This document shows, in pieces, positions 41,270 through 50,671 of a stretch of 64,000 bases of DNA. Made by a program: the position numbers and the translations under genes. Source of the stretch: Nothophaeocryptopus gaeumannii (taxonomy: Eukaryota; Ascomycota; Dothideomycetes; Mycosphaerellales; Mycosphaerellaceae); NCBI GenBank assembly GCA_031771865.1, contig JASISA010000040.1:806001-870000 (forward strand). The letters are read 5' to 3'. A model generated the notes under the pieces. That model was not told where the DNA came from, did not search any database, and saw only the letters and a list, made by a program, of their open reading frames with translations. The stretch's first letter is position 1. Each line of letters begins with the position of its first letter.

Positions 41270-42465
41270 TCATCGGCTTGTGCCTCGCCTCCTCTCCCTC
41301 CTCTGCTTCAAATACAACCACAGCACGAACACGAGATTGATCGAGCTCGCTACAGGTCCCAGCCACCAGGGCACTTTCGCAATGAGTCGATCAAACGCGT
41401 GTTCCTTCACCGTCCCCCAACCAACTTTTTCGTCCGGAGAGGTTTCGTCTGGAATGCTCAATAGACTGAGAATTCTCAAAACACCATCATCCAATACAGG
41501 TGAGGCGAGAGGCAGTTGACCGAGGAAGGATCGTACCATTGCGCGGATGAAGAGGAGGACCACGAGGTTACTGAGCTTCATGAAGATCCTGAGGGCTCTA
41601 CTCATGGTTCCAGCTGTGCCCTCAATCTGCCGGAAGTGTTTCGGATTGACCATGTCGTTCATCTGCCGGTTGTTCCACTGCGCCATGCCGAAACCGAAAA
41701 GACAGAGGCCGCTGATCATGTAGTAGCCAAATGCGAATCGATTGTACCAGGCTTGTGCGTCTTCAGTCCCTAGGTATTCGACCCAAAAGAGAAGACCGGC
41801 GTTCGTGGATGCTGCAGTAATCGTAGGCAGAATTGGCGCCAGGCGATAAGCCAAGGGAGGAGGATGGTTCGGACATGACATGAAGTCATTGGCTTTGGCG
41901 CGCTCGAGTAGCTGCTCCGTGGTATCAGCAGATTCCACTCCAGGTGTTGAGACGCGGCTGGGTGTGTTCCCAGGTATCTCGTCTGAAGCATCATCCGTAG
42001 ATTCCGAGGACTGATGTTTCTCTTCCGCATCCGTGTATATCGAGACGATCTCTCCTTCTCTCACGCCACTTGTGCATTTCTCCTCGTGGGCTTTCATTGC
42101 TTCGAACACGCTGTTGCTCATGATCATGACGCAGCCTGGGTTACCAGCGGTGAAATGTACGAAGCTGGCCATGAGCAGCCACCACATAGCGACGTTAGAG
42201 ACAGATGTCATGAAGCCAATCCATAGCGGCTCGGCGATAGCGTAGATTATACATGTCGAAAGCGTGGCTGTCCATCTCTCTTGGAGTGTAGACTTGTGAG
42301 CTGGACAGTACGGGATTGGAAGAGCCAGAAGATATTGATCGAAGAGTAACGTCCAATCTGTGAGGAGTGCGATGACCGCGAAACCTGACTGTTTCTAATC
42401 AACATCTTGCCTCCCATTGTATGCGTGTTCTGACTTACCTGCAACGTAGTACCAGCGTCCAGCAT
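41270..42465 (-). CDS. multi-pass membrane protein of unknown function
   Basis: Exon 1 (42439-42465) encodes only MLDAGTTLQ. Intron 42389-42438 has a GTAAGT donor and an ACAG acceptor in phase 0. Exon 2 (41270-42388) completes about 381 residues. Hydrophobic segments are seen at FAVIALLTDWTLLFDQYLLAL, WTATLSTCIIYAIAEPLW, VAMWWLLMASFVHF, AYRLAPILPTITAASTN, YMISGLCLFGFGMAQW, LSNLVVLLFIRAMVRSFL and SSINLVFVLWLYL. An acidic, Ser-rich loop (about residues 110-175) separates the first three. The protein ends in a basic tail (KQRRERRRGTSR). I do not recognise the family. The first intron is well supported because the join keeps a hydrophobic helix continuous. Confidence 0.75.
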
Positions 42466-42984
42466 CTTCAAGGGTCGTGTACTCAGATGTTACCAAGAAA
42501 TACTGGAAGTGCTAGCATGGTAAGGACTGAAGTGTCGTGTGAGTACTCGTATGCATAGCCTCATCCTTTGAACCATCCGACGTTCGATGGCCAATAAGGG
42601 TCACTGAAAGACATCGTCAACTCCGCGGCAGAGGAATTCCGAGAGGAGGATTTGGCTTTGGCTTCGCTCCAAGATCTCTCTTCAGCCAAGACCACTCCAT
42701 GACTCCCGAGGTCACGAACAAGTAATCAAATCGCAGCCCGGCTAGAAGTCTCCTCTGCCATTGCCAGTCTGATGGCAAGCTTGTTACGACCAAGTATGCT
42801 TGCAGTCTTGATGTCAATACGAAGTCAGGAATGACTGGCGCAACCGCATTCGTGATAGCCCCACATGGCGTCTTGGCCGAGCTCGGAAAGTTTAAAGGCG
42901 TGATAATCAGACCTCACAGGCATGCAATCCATAGTCCTAGGCCGTACGAAACCTGAAGTAGACGCCAGCACTGCCGCGATAGCC
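42466..42984. other. divergent promoter region
   Basis: Separates the membrane protein gene and the glyoxalase gene. An in-frame ATG at 42922 could start a 21-residue-longer glyoxalase. No other gene is seen. Confidence 0.45.
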
Positions 42985-43501
42985 ATGGCACATTTCGCCG
43001 TGAAATCCATCGACCATGTCGTACTGACATGCAAGAGTATCCCGAAGACCATTGAGTTCTATACCGCGCGCTTGGGTATGAAGCATGAGAGCTTCACGTC
43101 GAAAGGCACAGAGCGGTACCAAGGCCAAGCTGAGCGATTGATTATCACCCGCTGATGTTAAGATCATAGCCATGCCCTTGTGTTCGGCTCTCAGAAGTTG
43201 AACCTTCACCAGTCAGGAAAGGAGTTCGAACCTAAAGCCGGTCATGTCCAGCCTGGCTCTGAAGACCTCTGTTTCATTACGGATCATCCAATCGAAGACG
43301 TCCACAAGACTTGGAAAGCTGCTGGCATTGAGATATTGGAAGGTGGCAACATTGTGGATCGGACAGGTGCGGTCGGGAAGTTGCGCAGCGTTTACTGCCG
43401 TGATCCAGATGATAATCTGATTGAGTAAGTATTGCTCTTCCTTCTCTTGCAATCCTTTCGACAAATATTGACGGTCCTGCAGAGTATCAAACTACGTCTG
43501 A
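42985..43501 (+). CDS. glyoxalase/dioxygenase superfamily protein, GLOD5-like
   Basis: Three exons (42985-43115, 43170-43424, 43483-43501) give 134 residues. The first join restores ERHALVFGSQKLNLHQSG. The second adds the terminal VSNYV after NLIE, as in many GLOD5-type proteins. Donors are GTACCA and GTAAGT, and acceptors are TAG and CAG. The vicinal-oxygen-chelate fold is recognisable: SIDHVVLTCKSIPKTIEFY (first metal His), LNLHQSG (second) and DPDDNLIE (Glu). The family's substrate is not established. An upstream in-frame ATG at 42922 would add MQSIVLGRTKPEVDAS.., a possible organelle-targeting form. The last exon overlaps the ALG12 coding end on the other strand by 10 bp. Confidence 0.88.
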
Positions 43502-45153
43502 AAAGTGAGCCGTGGGTTCTCTTGCTCTGCAGGCGGCGGCTCCTTTTCAAGAATGTAGATGCGCGGCTCCATCTTGATGGCTGGCCAGTAGCCTTTGGTG
43601 ATCTTCTGCCGCATCAAGAGAGCAGTGTCAGAGTATATCTCTTGTACCTTTCGTCCGAGAACTCCAAGCGCAGCTGGTAAAGGCAGAACATTATCATCTG
43701 GACTTGGCTTGACTGTGACGCCTGCAAAGCCTTTCACGACACCTATCGGCTGCCAGCTTCCGATAACCCGTTCTGGCTTCTCCGCCAAGACATAGTCGAA
43801 TTGCTGCCAGAACATTGGATCTAACAGCGTCTGCTCGTCCTCGGTCTTGTCGTAGTGCCAAGTAGGATGCAGTTGTTGGAAGCGACTCACGCCTGTCTGG
43901 CACGCCAGGTTATCCAAGTAAACGCGGACTGGGAGTCGATAATCCTTCGAGGAGATCTCGTGCAGTCGCTGCAAAGCTTCCCCTCCAGGGTAGTTCAGGC
44001 TCGAGATGCACAGCAGCCCCAGGCTGATCGCGAACGAAGCCAAAGTCGTAACAATGAGCGTTATGCTGTAGACCCGGTAAAGGTATGACTTTGCTCTTCG
44101 TGTCCAGATCCAGCCCGCGCCACCTGACGCAACCGCGGTGAAGGCAGGAATGGTGTAGATGATAAAGCGCCATTCTTTGTGAGGAAGCAAGCTGTATATG
44201 GCAATGAAGGCAACCTGAGGAATCAGCACATCGCGACTGATTGGCGCGCCTCTCACAGCCTCGGGGATCAGGATCAGGTATGTCATGGGATTGATCATGA
44301 GACGCGGCAGAGCGTTCACGAAGTAGAAGTGAAAAGGACTTGTTCCCCACTCAGACGACTTTCCAAGGATGGTGTTGTAGTAGAAGCCGACCCATTCTGG
44401 CCAGAGCGGGAATTTTTGCCAGAAGAATGAGTCGATGGAGACAGTCGTAAGGAGGCCAAGGACAGCGCCCGCGATGCCAGCCGGTATGATCTCCTGCGTT
44501 ATTGAGATTCGTTGTTGGAACAGGAGATATAGCGTCTCAGCGGCAAGCAAGATGGCAACCTCGGACCTGAAAAGAATTCCAGCGATCGTCAACAGGTAGA
44601 GAGCCAGCCTTCTCCGTTTGGAGCTTCGTTGCGTTTTCCATGCCACAGCCTTGACCATGATCAGATTTCGGAGGGCGACTGTTGTCAAGCCGAAAGCAAA
44701 CATGTTCGGCAACGTACGGGAGGCATAGAACATGGCATGGAACTGGCTCGCCTGCAGCAAGACGTACCATCTCCCAGCGTTCTTTCCGTAAGCGGTGTCG
44801 ACAGCACCCTTGAGATGCCAGAGGGCAGTGGCATTGCCCAGTCCAAGGATCGCTCTGATCAGAATCTGAATCTGATCTGGAGAGTCGAAGAAGCCTTTAA
44901 AGGGGTTCGAAAGTCCTGCCAGGAGCAAGGCGCCGACAAATGTCCTAGGCACAGATCCAGGGAAAGAGACATGATCGTAGTTGGTAACCAAGATTTGTGA
45001 CGAGTTGACAAACGGGACGCCAGTGCTCAGGATATCGTGTGTCGCTTGGATATTGAAAGACTCTTCGACTTTCGTGTATGGCGCACAGAAAAGGTGTACT
45101 AAGACAATGCCGGGGAAGAGGAGGCCCAGCGCCGCGTCTCCTGGAAAGTTCAT
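43492..45153 (-). CDS. ALG12: dolichyl-P-Man:Man7GlcNAc2-PP-dolichol alpha-1,6-mannosyltransferase
   Basis: A single exon encodes 553 residues from the ATG at 45153. This ER membrane enzyme (GT22 family) adds the eighth mannose to the lipid-linked N-glycan precursor from dolichyl-phosphomannose. The luminal loop motif APYTKVEESFNIQATHD near the N-terminus is diagnostic for the ALG9/ALG12/PIG-B group, and HVSFPGSVPRTF follows as in ALG12. Numerous hydrophobic helices continue to about residue 385, with YNTILGKSSEWGTSPFHFYF and LPHKEWRFIIYTIP as further conserved stretches. The C-terminal 160 residues are soluble. The stop (TAG on the minus strand) lies inside the last exon of the convergent glyoxalase gene. 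Confidence 0.94.
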   Translation of the reverse strand: MNFPGDAALGLLFPGIVLVHLFCAPYTKVEESFNIQATHDILSTGVPFVNSSQILVTNYDHVSFPGSVPRTFVGALLLAGLSNPFKGFFDSPDQIQILIRAILGLGNATALWHLKGAVDTAYGKNAGRWYVLLQASQFHAMFYASRTLPNMFAFGLTTVALRNLIMVKAVAWKTQRSSKRRRLALYLLTIAGILFRSEVAILLAAETLYLLFQQRISITQEIIPAGIAGAVLGLLTTVSIDSFFWQKFPLWPEWVGFYYNTILGKSSEWGTSPFHFYFVNALPRLMINPMTYLILIPEAVRGAPISRDVLIPQVAFIAIYSLLPHKEWRFIIYTIPAFTAVASGGAGWIWTRRAKSYLYRVYSITLIVTTLASFAISLGLLCISSLNYPGGEALQRLHEISSKDYRLPVRVYLDNLACQTGVSRFQQLHPTWHYDKTEDEQTLLDPMFWQQFDYVLAEKPERVIGSWQPIGVVKGFAGVTVKPSPDDNVLPLPAALGVLGRKVQEIYSDTALLMRQKITKGYWPAIKMEPRIYILEKEPPPAEQENPRLTFQT

Positions 45154-45489
45154 CAGCAAGAAGGGTCGGCTAAATATGCACTCGCCAAATGTTCACCTGT
45201 GCGCTGAGTCATACTGCTCCAGTTCGTCCTCTCGTGTCGGTATTGATCACGGTAGTAGCCTAATTGTAGAGCTCTCCAAGAGAAGTGGTCAGAAAGCGAC
45301 ATTAAGTTGACATTGTTGGTGTGGAAGCTGCAGAAGGCAGGCACGCGTCAGAAGCTCGCTTGACTTTCACAGCTGCAGGGTCTCAGGCCACGTTGTTCAC
45401 CAACATCAAAGGCACAAGTCATCCCCAACCACACCTCCATCTGCTGAACAGCGCTCCTTAACTCCTCTGCACAGTCACGTCTAATAGCC
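45154..45489. promoter_or_regulatory. shared divergent promoter of ALG12 and YOS1
   Basis: 336 bp separate two head-to-head genes that both serve the early secretory pathway (ER glycosylation and ER-Golgi transport). Shared regulation is possible but only inferred. I identify no specific element. Confidence 0.5.
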
Positions 45490-45928
45490 ATGGCCTTCTT
45501 CCTCACATCCTTCGGCGGTCTCTTCCAAGGTACGCACGTTCAGTCCACCTCAAGGATCATCCTATCTCCAGTACAGAGCTCCCGATCACTAACATCTCTC
45601 CATCTCAGCCTCCATCCTCGTCGTAAACGCCATAGCAATCCTCTCCGAAGACCGCTTCCTCGCACGCATAGGATGGGGTTCCTCCCAACAAGCCGAACCT
45701 TCCTTCGGCGGAGGTGCCGGCATGCAAGATCAGCAGAGCCTTAAATCGAAGATGATAAATCTGATAAATTCTGTCCGGACGTTGATGAGGAGTACGTATG
45801 ATCCTACATGCGCGGTAAAATACTGGACAGTTGTGGACAGCATGGGTTCGCTGACACGAGTGCGTCCTTTAGTACCTCTCATATTCCTCAACCTCGCGAT
45901 CATAATATGGGCTGTGGTAATAGGATGA
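45490..45928 (+). CDS. YOS1: YOS1 / IER3IP1-like ER-Golgi transport protein
   Basis: Three exons (45490-45529, 45609-45791, 45861-45928) give 96 residues. Introns have GTACGC and GTACGT donors with CAG and GAG acceptors, and the second has a CTGAC branch site. The joined protein reads MAFFLTSFGGLFQ then ASILVVNAIAILSEDRFL at the N-terminus, and RPLVPLIFLNLAIIIWAVVIG at the C-terminus. That gives two membrane helices flanking a short polar middle, exactly the YOS1 plan. In yeast YOS1 works with YIP1 and YIF1 in COPII vesicle formation. The small first exon is typical. Length matches the family (about 80-95). Confidence 0.92.
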
Positions 45929-47369
45929 AGAGCGAAGCAAATGCGAAAGAGAAAAGGACGAGAAAAGAAAGTATCACAGCCGGATACCCGAGGCACAGCT
46001 GGTAGTCAGCGCAACAACAGTAGCGAGGTCAACGGTATGCTGCAGTCAAAATGCAGCACTGGCTGTCCAGAGGAGCACGAGCGCAGCCATACTGTCAGCA
46101 ATGGAGATACGCTCATAAGATGGTCCATCACTGGGCAAGTCGCGCGGCGTCTGCCAATTAGAGGAGAGCTTTGCAAGCAGTCAAAGATGCCGAGGAGGTT
46201 CACATTCCTGCAGGCATCAATTGTATGATACAGCTGTCCTGTTCTAGCTGTGCTGGGAGAACGTGGGAGAAAGCAAGTAAAAAGCTACCACAGCAATCCA
46301 CAGGCGCAGCAATGGAGGAGCTGCCCGACACTGCATGCATTCCACTATCACCAAGACATCCGTGCAGCCATCACTGCGAGAGGCACTCCCGCACACCGTA
46401 CAGGATCAAAGAGCAGGGGTTCTGGGCCTTCGGGAAACACTCCGAGCTACACCTTGGGAGCGGTACGAGATATATGGCACACTGGTGCCTCTCGTAGCGT
46501 CGCGGAATGCGATAGAAACCGCTATATTCTCCGTATTCCGTTCCATGCAGAGCAGCTGCGGTTGACAAGGCTTCGGTGTCCGGTGCCGCCCATTCAATCG
46601 GCCACCTGCATATGCGTCAATGCGCCAAGCTCGACATCTGTTGGCGCTGGAGAGAGATCTTGCAGCGCGCAATCCAATCGGATGGCCGCTACGAGCGCAG
46701 ACAGCGGTGTTCAAATGGCCGTGTAGTTGCGGTGATATGCTATAGTCTATTGATCTGGATGTAGTATTCTCAGAATCGTGGCCCGGAGAGTACATGCGGA
46801 GAGTAACTCGGGAAAGCGCCATCGGCGTAGAGGATTTAGACTTCGCGCTAGCGTGGTGGGGTTAAGCGTGGTGAGGCAGGCGCGGGCAGCCACTTCTTCA
46901 GATCATTTCTCATGCATTTCCCGCCGCTTGCATCTTCCAACAACATTCAACACCGTTCCCGACATGACGATTGCTGCATAGAAACTTGCACTAGCCCAGG
47001 CGTAATGTCATTGTACAACAATCAAGAATTGGTTGAGTTCAAGGCACACTCGCAGAGCAATTAAGCGTCGACTCTTTCAAGAGAAATGATTGGGAACAAT
47101 CATCGCCACCCATTTGCTCACTTTTCATCTCTCTCCGCAGAGCAAAACTCACTACGAGGTGCGTCTGTCTGTCCAGTTTCGCCGCATACTTCCGCGCATA
47201 TACAAACAGCATTGGCTCTTCGAACATGGTATCCGCGGTGTTGAGTGATTTTCGAGCTAGAGGCTAACTTATACCTGTCCATAGCCCAGAATCCACCTTC
47301 GCTCCTTCCTCCGATCGACTCCCACCTATTCTACTCGCGCTCCTCCACCGCCATTGATAACGCTTCAGC
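45929..47369. other. 1.4-kb gene-free region upstream of the MTHFR gene
   Basis: No frame shows family resemblance on either strand. The right end holds the promoter and leader of the MTHFR gene. Confidence 0.5.
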
Positions 47370-49289
47370 ATGCATATCACTGAGAAGCTGAGGGCTGCCC
47401 ACTCCAAGGGCCAGCCAACATGCTCGTTCGAATACTTCCCGCCGAAGACCGCCCAAGGTGTACAGAACTTGTATGACCGCATGGACATGATGCACGGCCT
47501 TGGTCCTGCGTTCGTGGATGTTACATGGGGAGCTGGTGGCCGTCATTCGTCATTGACGTGTGAAATGGTGAAAGTAGCACAATCCGCGTATGGACTGGAA
47601 ACATGCATGCACTTGACATGCACGGACATGGAGGTCAGCAAGATCGACGACGCGTTGAAAGAGGCGTACAAAGCTGGCTGCACCAACATTCTGGCGTTAA
47701 GAGGAGACCCTCCGAGAGAGCAAGAGAAGTGGGAGGCGACCGAAGGCGGTTTCCGCTACGCTCGAGATCTGATCAAGTATATCAAGAAGTCCTACGGAGA
47801 TCACTTTGATATTGGCGTGGCGGGCTATCCAGAAGGCCCGGACGAGACCACGAATGCTGATGAGCACATCAAATACCTTAAGGAGAAGATCGACGTGGGA
47901 GGCACATTCATCGTTACACAAATGTGCTACGATGCGGATATCTTCATTGAGTGGGTGAAGAAGTGCCGTGCTGCAGGCATCCCGGAATCCGTCCCGATCA
48001 TCCCTGGTATCATGCCCATCTCCACTTACGCCGCGTTTATTCGAAGAGCCAACTGGACTCAGGCACGAATCCCTCCGGCGTGGCTTGAGGCTCTGGAACC
48101 CATCAAGAATGATGACAGCCAGGTCAGAGAAGTCGGATGCGACCTGATCGTAGAATTTTGCCGAAAGCTCATGGATTCTGGTCTGATGCATGTGCATTTC
48201 TATACTATGAATCTGGCGGCCGCCGTGCGAATGGTCATGGAGAAGCTCGATTTGATCCCAGCAGCGGAAAGTCCGGACCCGAAAATCAAGCCATTGCCAT
48301 GGCGGCAGTCTCTCGGTCTCAACAGACGAGAAGAGAACGTGCGACCAATCTTCTGGCGAAACCGAAACCGAGCCTATGTCGCACGTACTCAGGATTGGGA
48401 CGAGTTTCCGAACGGACGCTGGGGTGACAGTAGATCTCCTGCTTTCGGTGGCCTCGACGAGTATGGCATTGGTTTGAAGGGTACGAATGAGCACAATCGT
48501 AAAATCTGGGGAGAACCAAAGACCCTCCAGGACATTGTGAACCTCTTTGTCAACTACATGCGCGGGAAGATCGAGACTCTGCCCTGGTCGGAGTCTCCAA
48601 TCAACGACGAGGCCAACGTCCTTGTCAAGGATCTCGCTGAGCTCAACAGCCGCGGACTGTTGACCATCAACTCTCAGCCAGCTGTTGATGGGGTGAAGTC
48701 GTCACACCCCATCTACGGTTGGGGTCCACGGAACGGCTATGTGTACCAGAAGCAGTACCTGGAGGTTCTCGTCTCCCCAGCTTTGATCAAGACTGTAATC
48801 CAGCGTATGGAGGCGAACCCAGAAGTTACATACTACGCTGTCAACTGCAATGGGGAGCTTCGTACCAATGCTCCAACGGACGGCGGACCAAATGCTGTGA
48901 CCTGGGGTGTTTTCCCGGGCAAGGAGATTGTGCAGCCTACCATCGTCGAGACGGTGTCATTCTTGGCATGGAGGGACGAGTTCTACCACCTCGGACTGGA
49001 GTGGAGCAAGTGTTACGATGAGGGCAGCGCCAGCCGAAAGTTGATTCAAGAGATTACTCAAAGCTGGTATCTAGTCAACATCGTCCACAACGACTTCCGT
49101 CAGCAGCAAGGCATCTTCCCGCTCTTTGACGGCCTTCGCGTTCCAGGCTTGGACGACATTCCGTACACCAATGGCGTCAACGGCCATGCGGAAGAGAACG
49201 GCGCACCCGAGACCAACGGCGTCCCAGACGGCAACAACGTGGTCAATGGCGCCGATAAAGCGAGCTCCAACAGCGCGCTGAAGAATTAG
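47370..49289 (+). CDS. MET13: methylenetetrahydrofolate reductase
   Basis: A single exon encodes 639 residues. The enzyme reduces 5,10-methylene-THF to 5-methyl-THF with a flavin cofactor, supplying methyl groups for methionine synthesis. The N-terminal TIM-barrel catalytic half shows CSFEYFPPKT, GVQNLYDRMD, DVTWGAGG, ETCMHLTCTDM and ILALRGDPPR, then GVAGYPEGP and FIVTQMCYDAD. The C-terminal half (from about residue 320) is the eukaryotic regulatory domain with VRPIFWRNRNRAYVART and DEFPNGRWGDSRSPAFG. The last 50 residues are an Asn/Gly-rich tail (NGVNGHAEENGAPETNG) not needed for catalysis. Resemblance is closest, from memory, to yeast MET13; MET12 is the alternative. Confidence 0.95.
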   Translation: MHITEKLRAAHSKGQPTCSFEYFPPKTAQGVQNLYDRMDMMHGLGPAFVDVTWGAGGRHSSLTCEMVKVAQSAYGLETCMHLTCTDMEVSKIDDALKEAYKAGCTNILALRGDPPREQEKWEATEGGFRYARDLIKYIKKSYGDHFDIGVAGYPEGPDETTNADEHIKYLKEKIDVGGTFIVTQMCYDADIFIEWVKKCRAAGIPESVPIIPGIMPISTYAAFIRRANWTQARIPPAWLEALEPIKNDDSQVREVGCDLIVEFCRKLMDSGLMHVHFYTMNLAAAVRMVMEKLDLIPAAESPDPKIKPLPWRQSLGLNRREENVRPIFWRNRNRAYVARTQDWDEFPNGRWGDSRSPAFGGLDEYGIGLKGTNEHNRKIWGEPKTLQDIVNLFVNYMRGKIETLPWSESPINDEANVLVKDLAELNSRGLLTINSQPAVDGVKSSHPIYGWGPRNGYVYQKQYLEVLVSPALIKTVIQRMEANPEVTYYAVNCNGELRTNAPTDGGPNAVTWGVFPGKEIVQPTIVETVSFLAWRDEFYHLGLEWSKCYDEGSASRKLIQEITQSWYLVNIVHNDFRQQQGIFPLFDGLRVPGLDDIPYTNGVNGHAEENGAPETNGVPDGNNVVNGADKASSNSALKN

Positions 49290-49999
49290 ATGATAGAATT
49301 ATAAGGCATCGGGGTTGGCAGCCCTTTGTTGTCGATTTATTTGAGCGAAGTTACGTGGGGGCATTTAGCGAGGCGTTTTGAAACGACCACAAAAAGCTGG
49401 CACGGCTTCTTCAACAAGAGGACCAGTAGTGCTCCATGAGTGATCGGAGTTGGGAAATGTGTTGGATTTTGCATTTAGAGATACCCCATTCAACCGGGAG
49501 AAGGGACGGAGGAAAAGTTGATACATTGAAGAAGGAAGAATAACATGTGCGGTTATCGTAATGTGATGGCATTTCAACATGGTGGATAGCGAGCACCGTG
49601 TTCTGGAGAGCATGTGATGCAATCAATCAACTTTCCACAGATCAGCTTCTCTCTAGAAATTGAAAAAGTGGCTCAGCTGGAGTTGCGCCGTTGTACAACG
49701 CGTTCTTGACGTGGCGTCTCGAAATACAATACTTGCTCATCAACTTGCTCAAACGAGATCACACGTGGTCCGAGCGTCATAAAAGGTAGGCCATTCAAGT
49801 ACAAACCATCAATGTCAACATATGCGCATGCGCATCCTCCAGAATTGACTACAGCCGGATTTACACAGCGAATAAAACCCATCATCGTACCCCGGAAAGA
49901 ACATACCAGAATTAGAATCGGAGTCTAAGAGGAAGTCCACGCCCAGGCCATCAAAAGTCTATATCTTGAACCGGAGAGCATACCAAATTGAAAGACATC
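49290..49999. other. intergenic region
   Basis: The 3' UTR of the MTHFR gene and upstream flank of the small spliced gene. A minus-strand frame at 49673-49885 (GGCACAYVDIDGLYLNG) looks mildly protein-like but is isolated. Confidence 0.45.
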
Positions 50000-50476
50000 A
50001 TGTGCGGCCCATCGAGAGCAAGCTATGGAGGGACGATTGCGATTTTAAAGCCCATATCAGAATCAAACACGACTGCGACAACAAGACCTGAGCTCCGAAG
50101 AGAACTCTCCCTCCGTCTTCTCGAATCATCCGGGCAAACAAAAGCCGTCCTCGACGGTTTGGATTCCAAAACGCATTCGGAAGATAGCCTCTTTGTCATC
50201 CAGTGAGTGGTGTCTGGTGTTTTTAGACTAGATCTTGTGTGATCTTGTAGTGCTGATAGTCATTGCAGCCGCGATGGAGACTTAACCTCCCAAAGACCGC
50301 TAGAGGACTCCACGCTGTATCAGTTTCCTGTGCCTAGGGCTGTGAGGGATAGTGTACCCTTTGCGCTTGCAGAAAGGTTGGACTTGGGAGTTGGTGGTGT
50401 TGGGGTCATTGGGAGGAGGGTGAGTTTTATTCAGAATCGGAGGGTGGTGGGACAGGGGATTATTGGGTGGAATTGA
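50000..50476 (+). CDS. small spliced protein of unknown function
   Basis: Exons 50000-50202 and 50269-50476 give about 136 residues. The intron has a GTGAGT donor and a TTGCAG acceptor, and the join is in frame (LFVIH then RDGDLTSQRPL). The protein begins MCGPSRASYGGTIAIL, then a polar helical middle (RRELSLRLLESSGQTKAVLDGL). It ends with QFPVPRAVRDSVPFALAERL and RRVSFIQNRRVVGQG. It has no signal peptide, membrane helix or domain that I recognise. The spliced frame staying open across both exons, with the hydrophobic pattern of a folded protein, supports a real gene. The first exon could extend further upstream. It is convergent with the dehydrogenase gene, 195 bp away. Confidence 0.55.
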
Positions 50477-50671
50477 GGAAATGGATGGTCTCGTTTTGGC
50501 TGGTTTGGTTTCTGCTTGGATTTGGTGAGCGAGGCGTATGGGTATGGGTATAAGCATGTTTTGCTGAACGTCAAGAATTCAGGCATTTTGCTTCGTGTTT
50601 GGCAATGCATTGATTGTTCGATCTACGACAGTCTATCAGCATTCCAGAATTTGAATCGTCTCTCCATATTC

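Noticed and set aside
49673..49885. 70-residue minus-strand frame with GGCACAYVDIDGLYLNG
   Set aside because: It is isolated between two plus-strand genes, has no adjoining exon, and matches no family I know.
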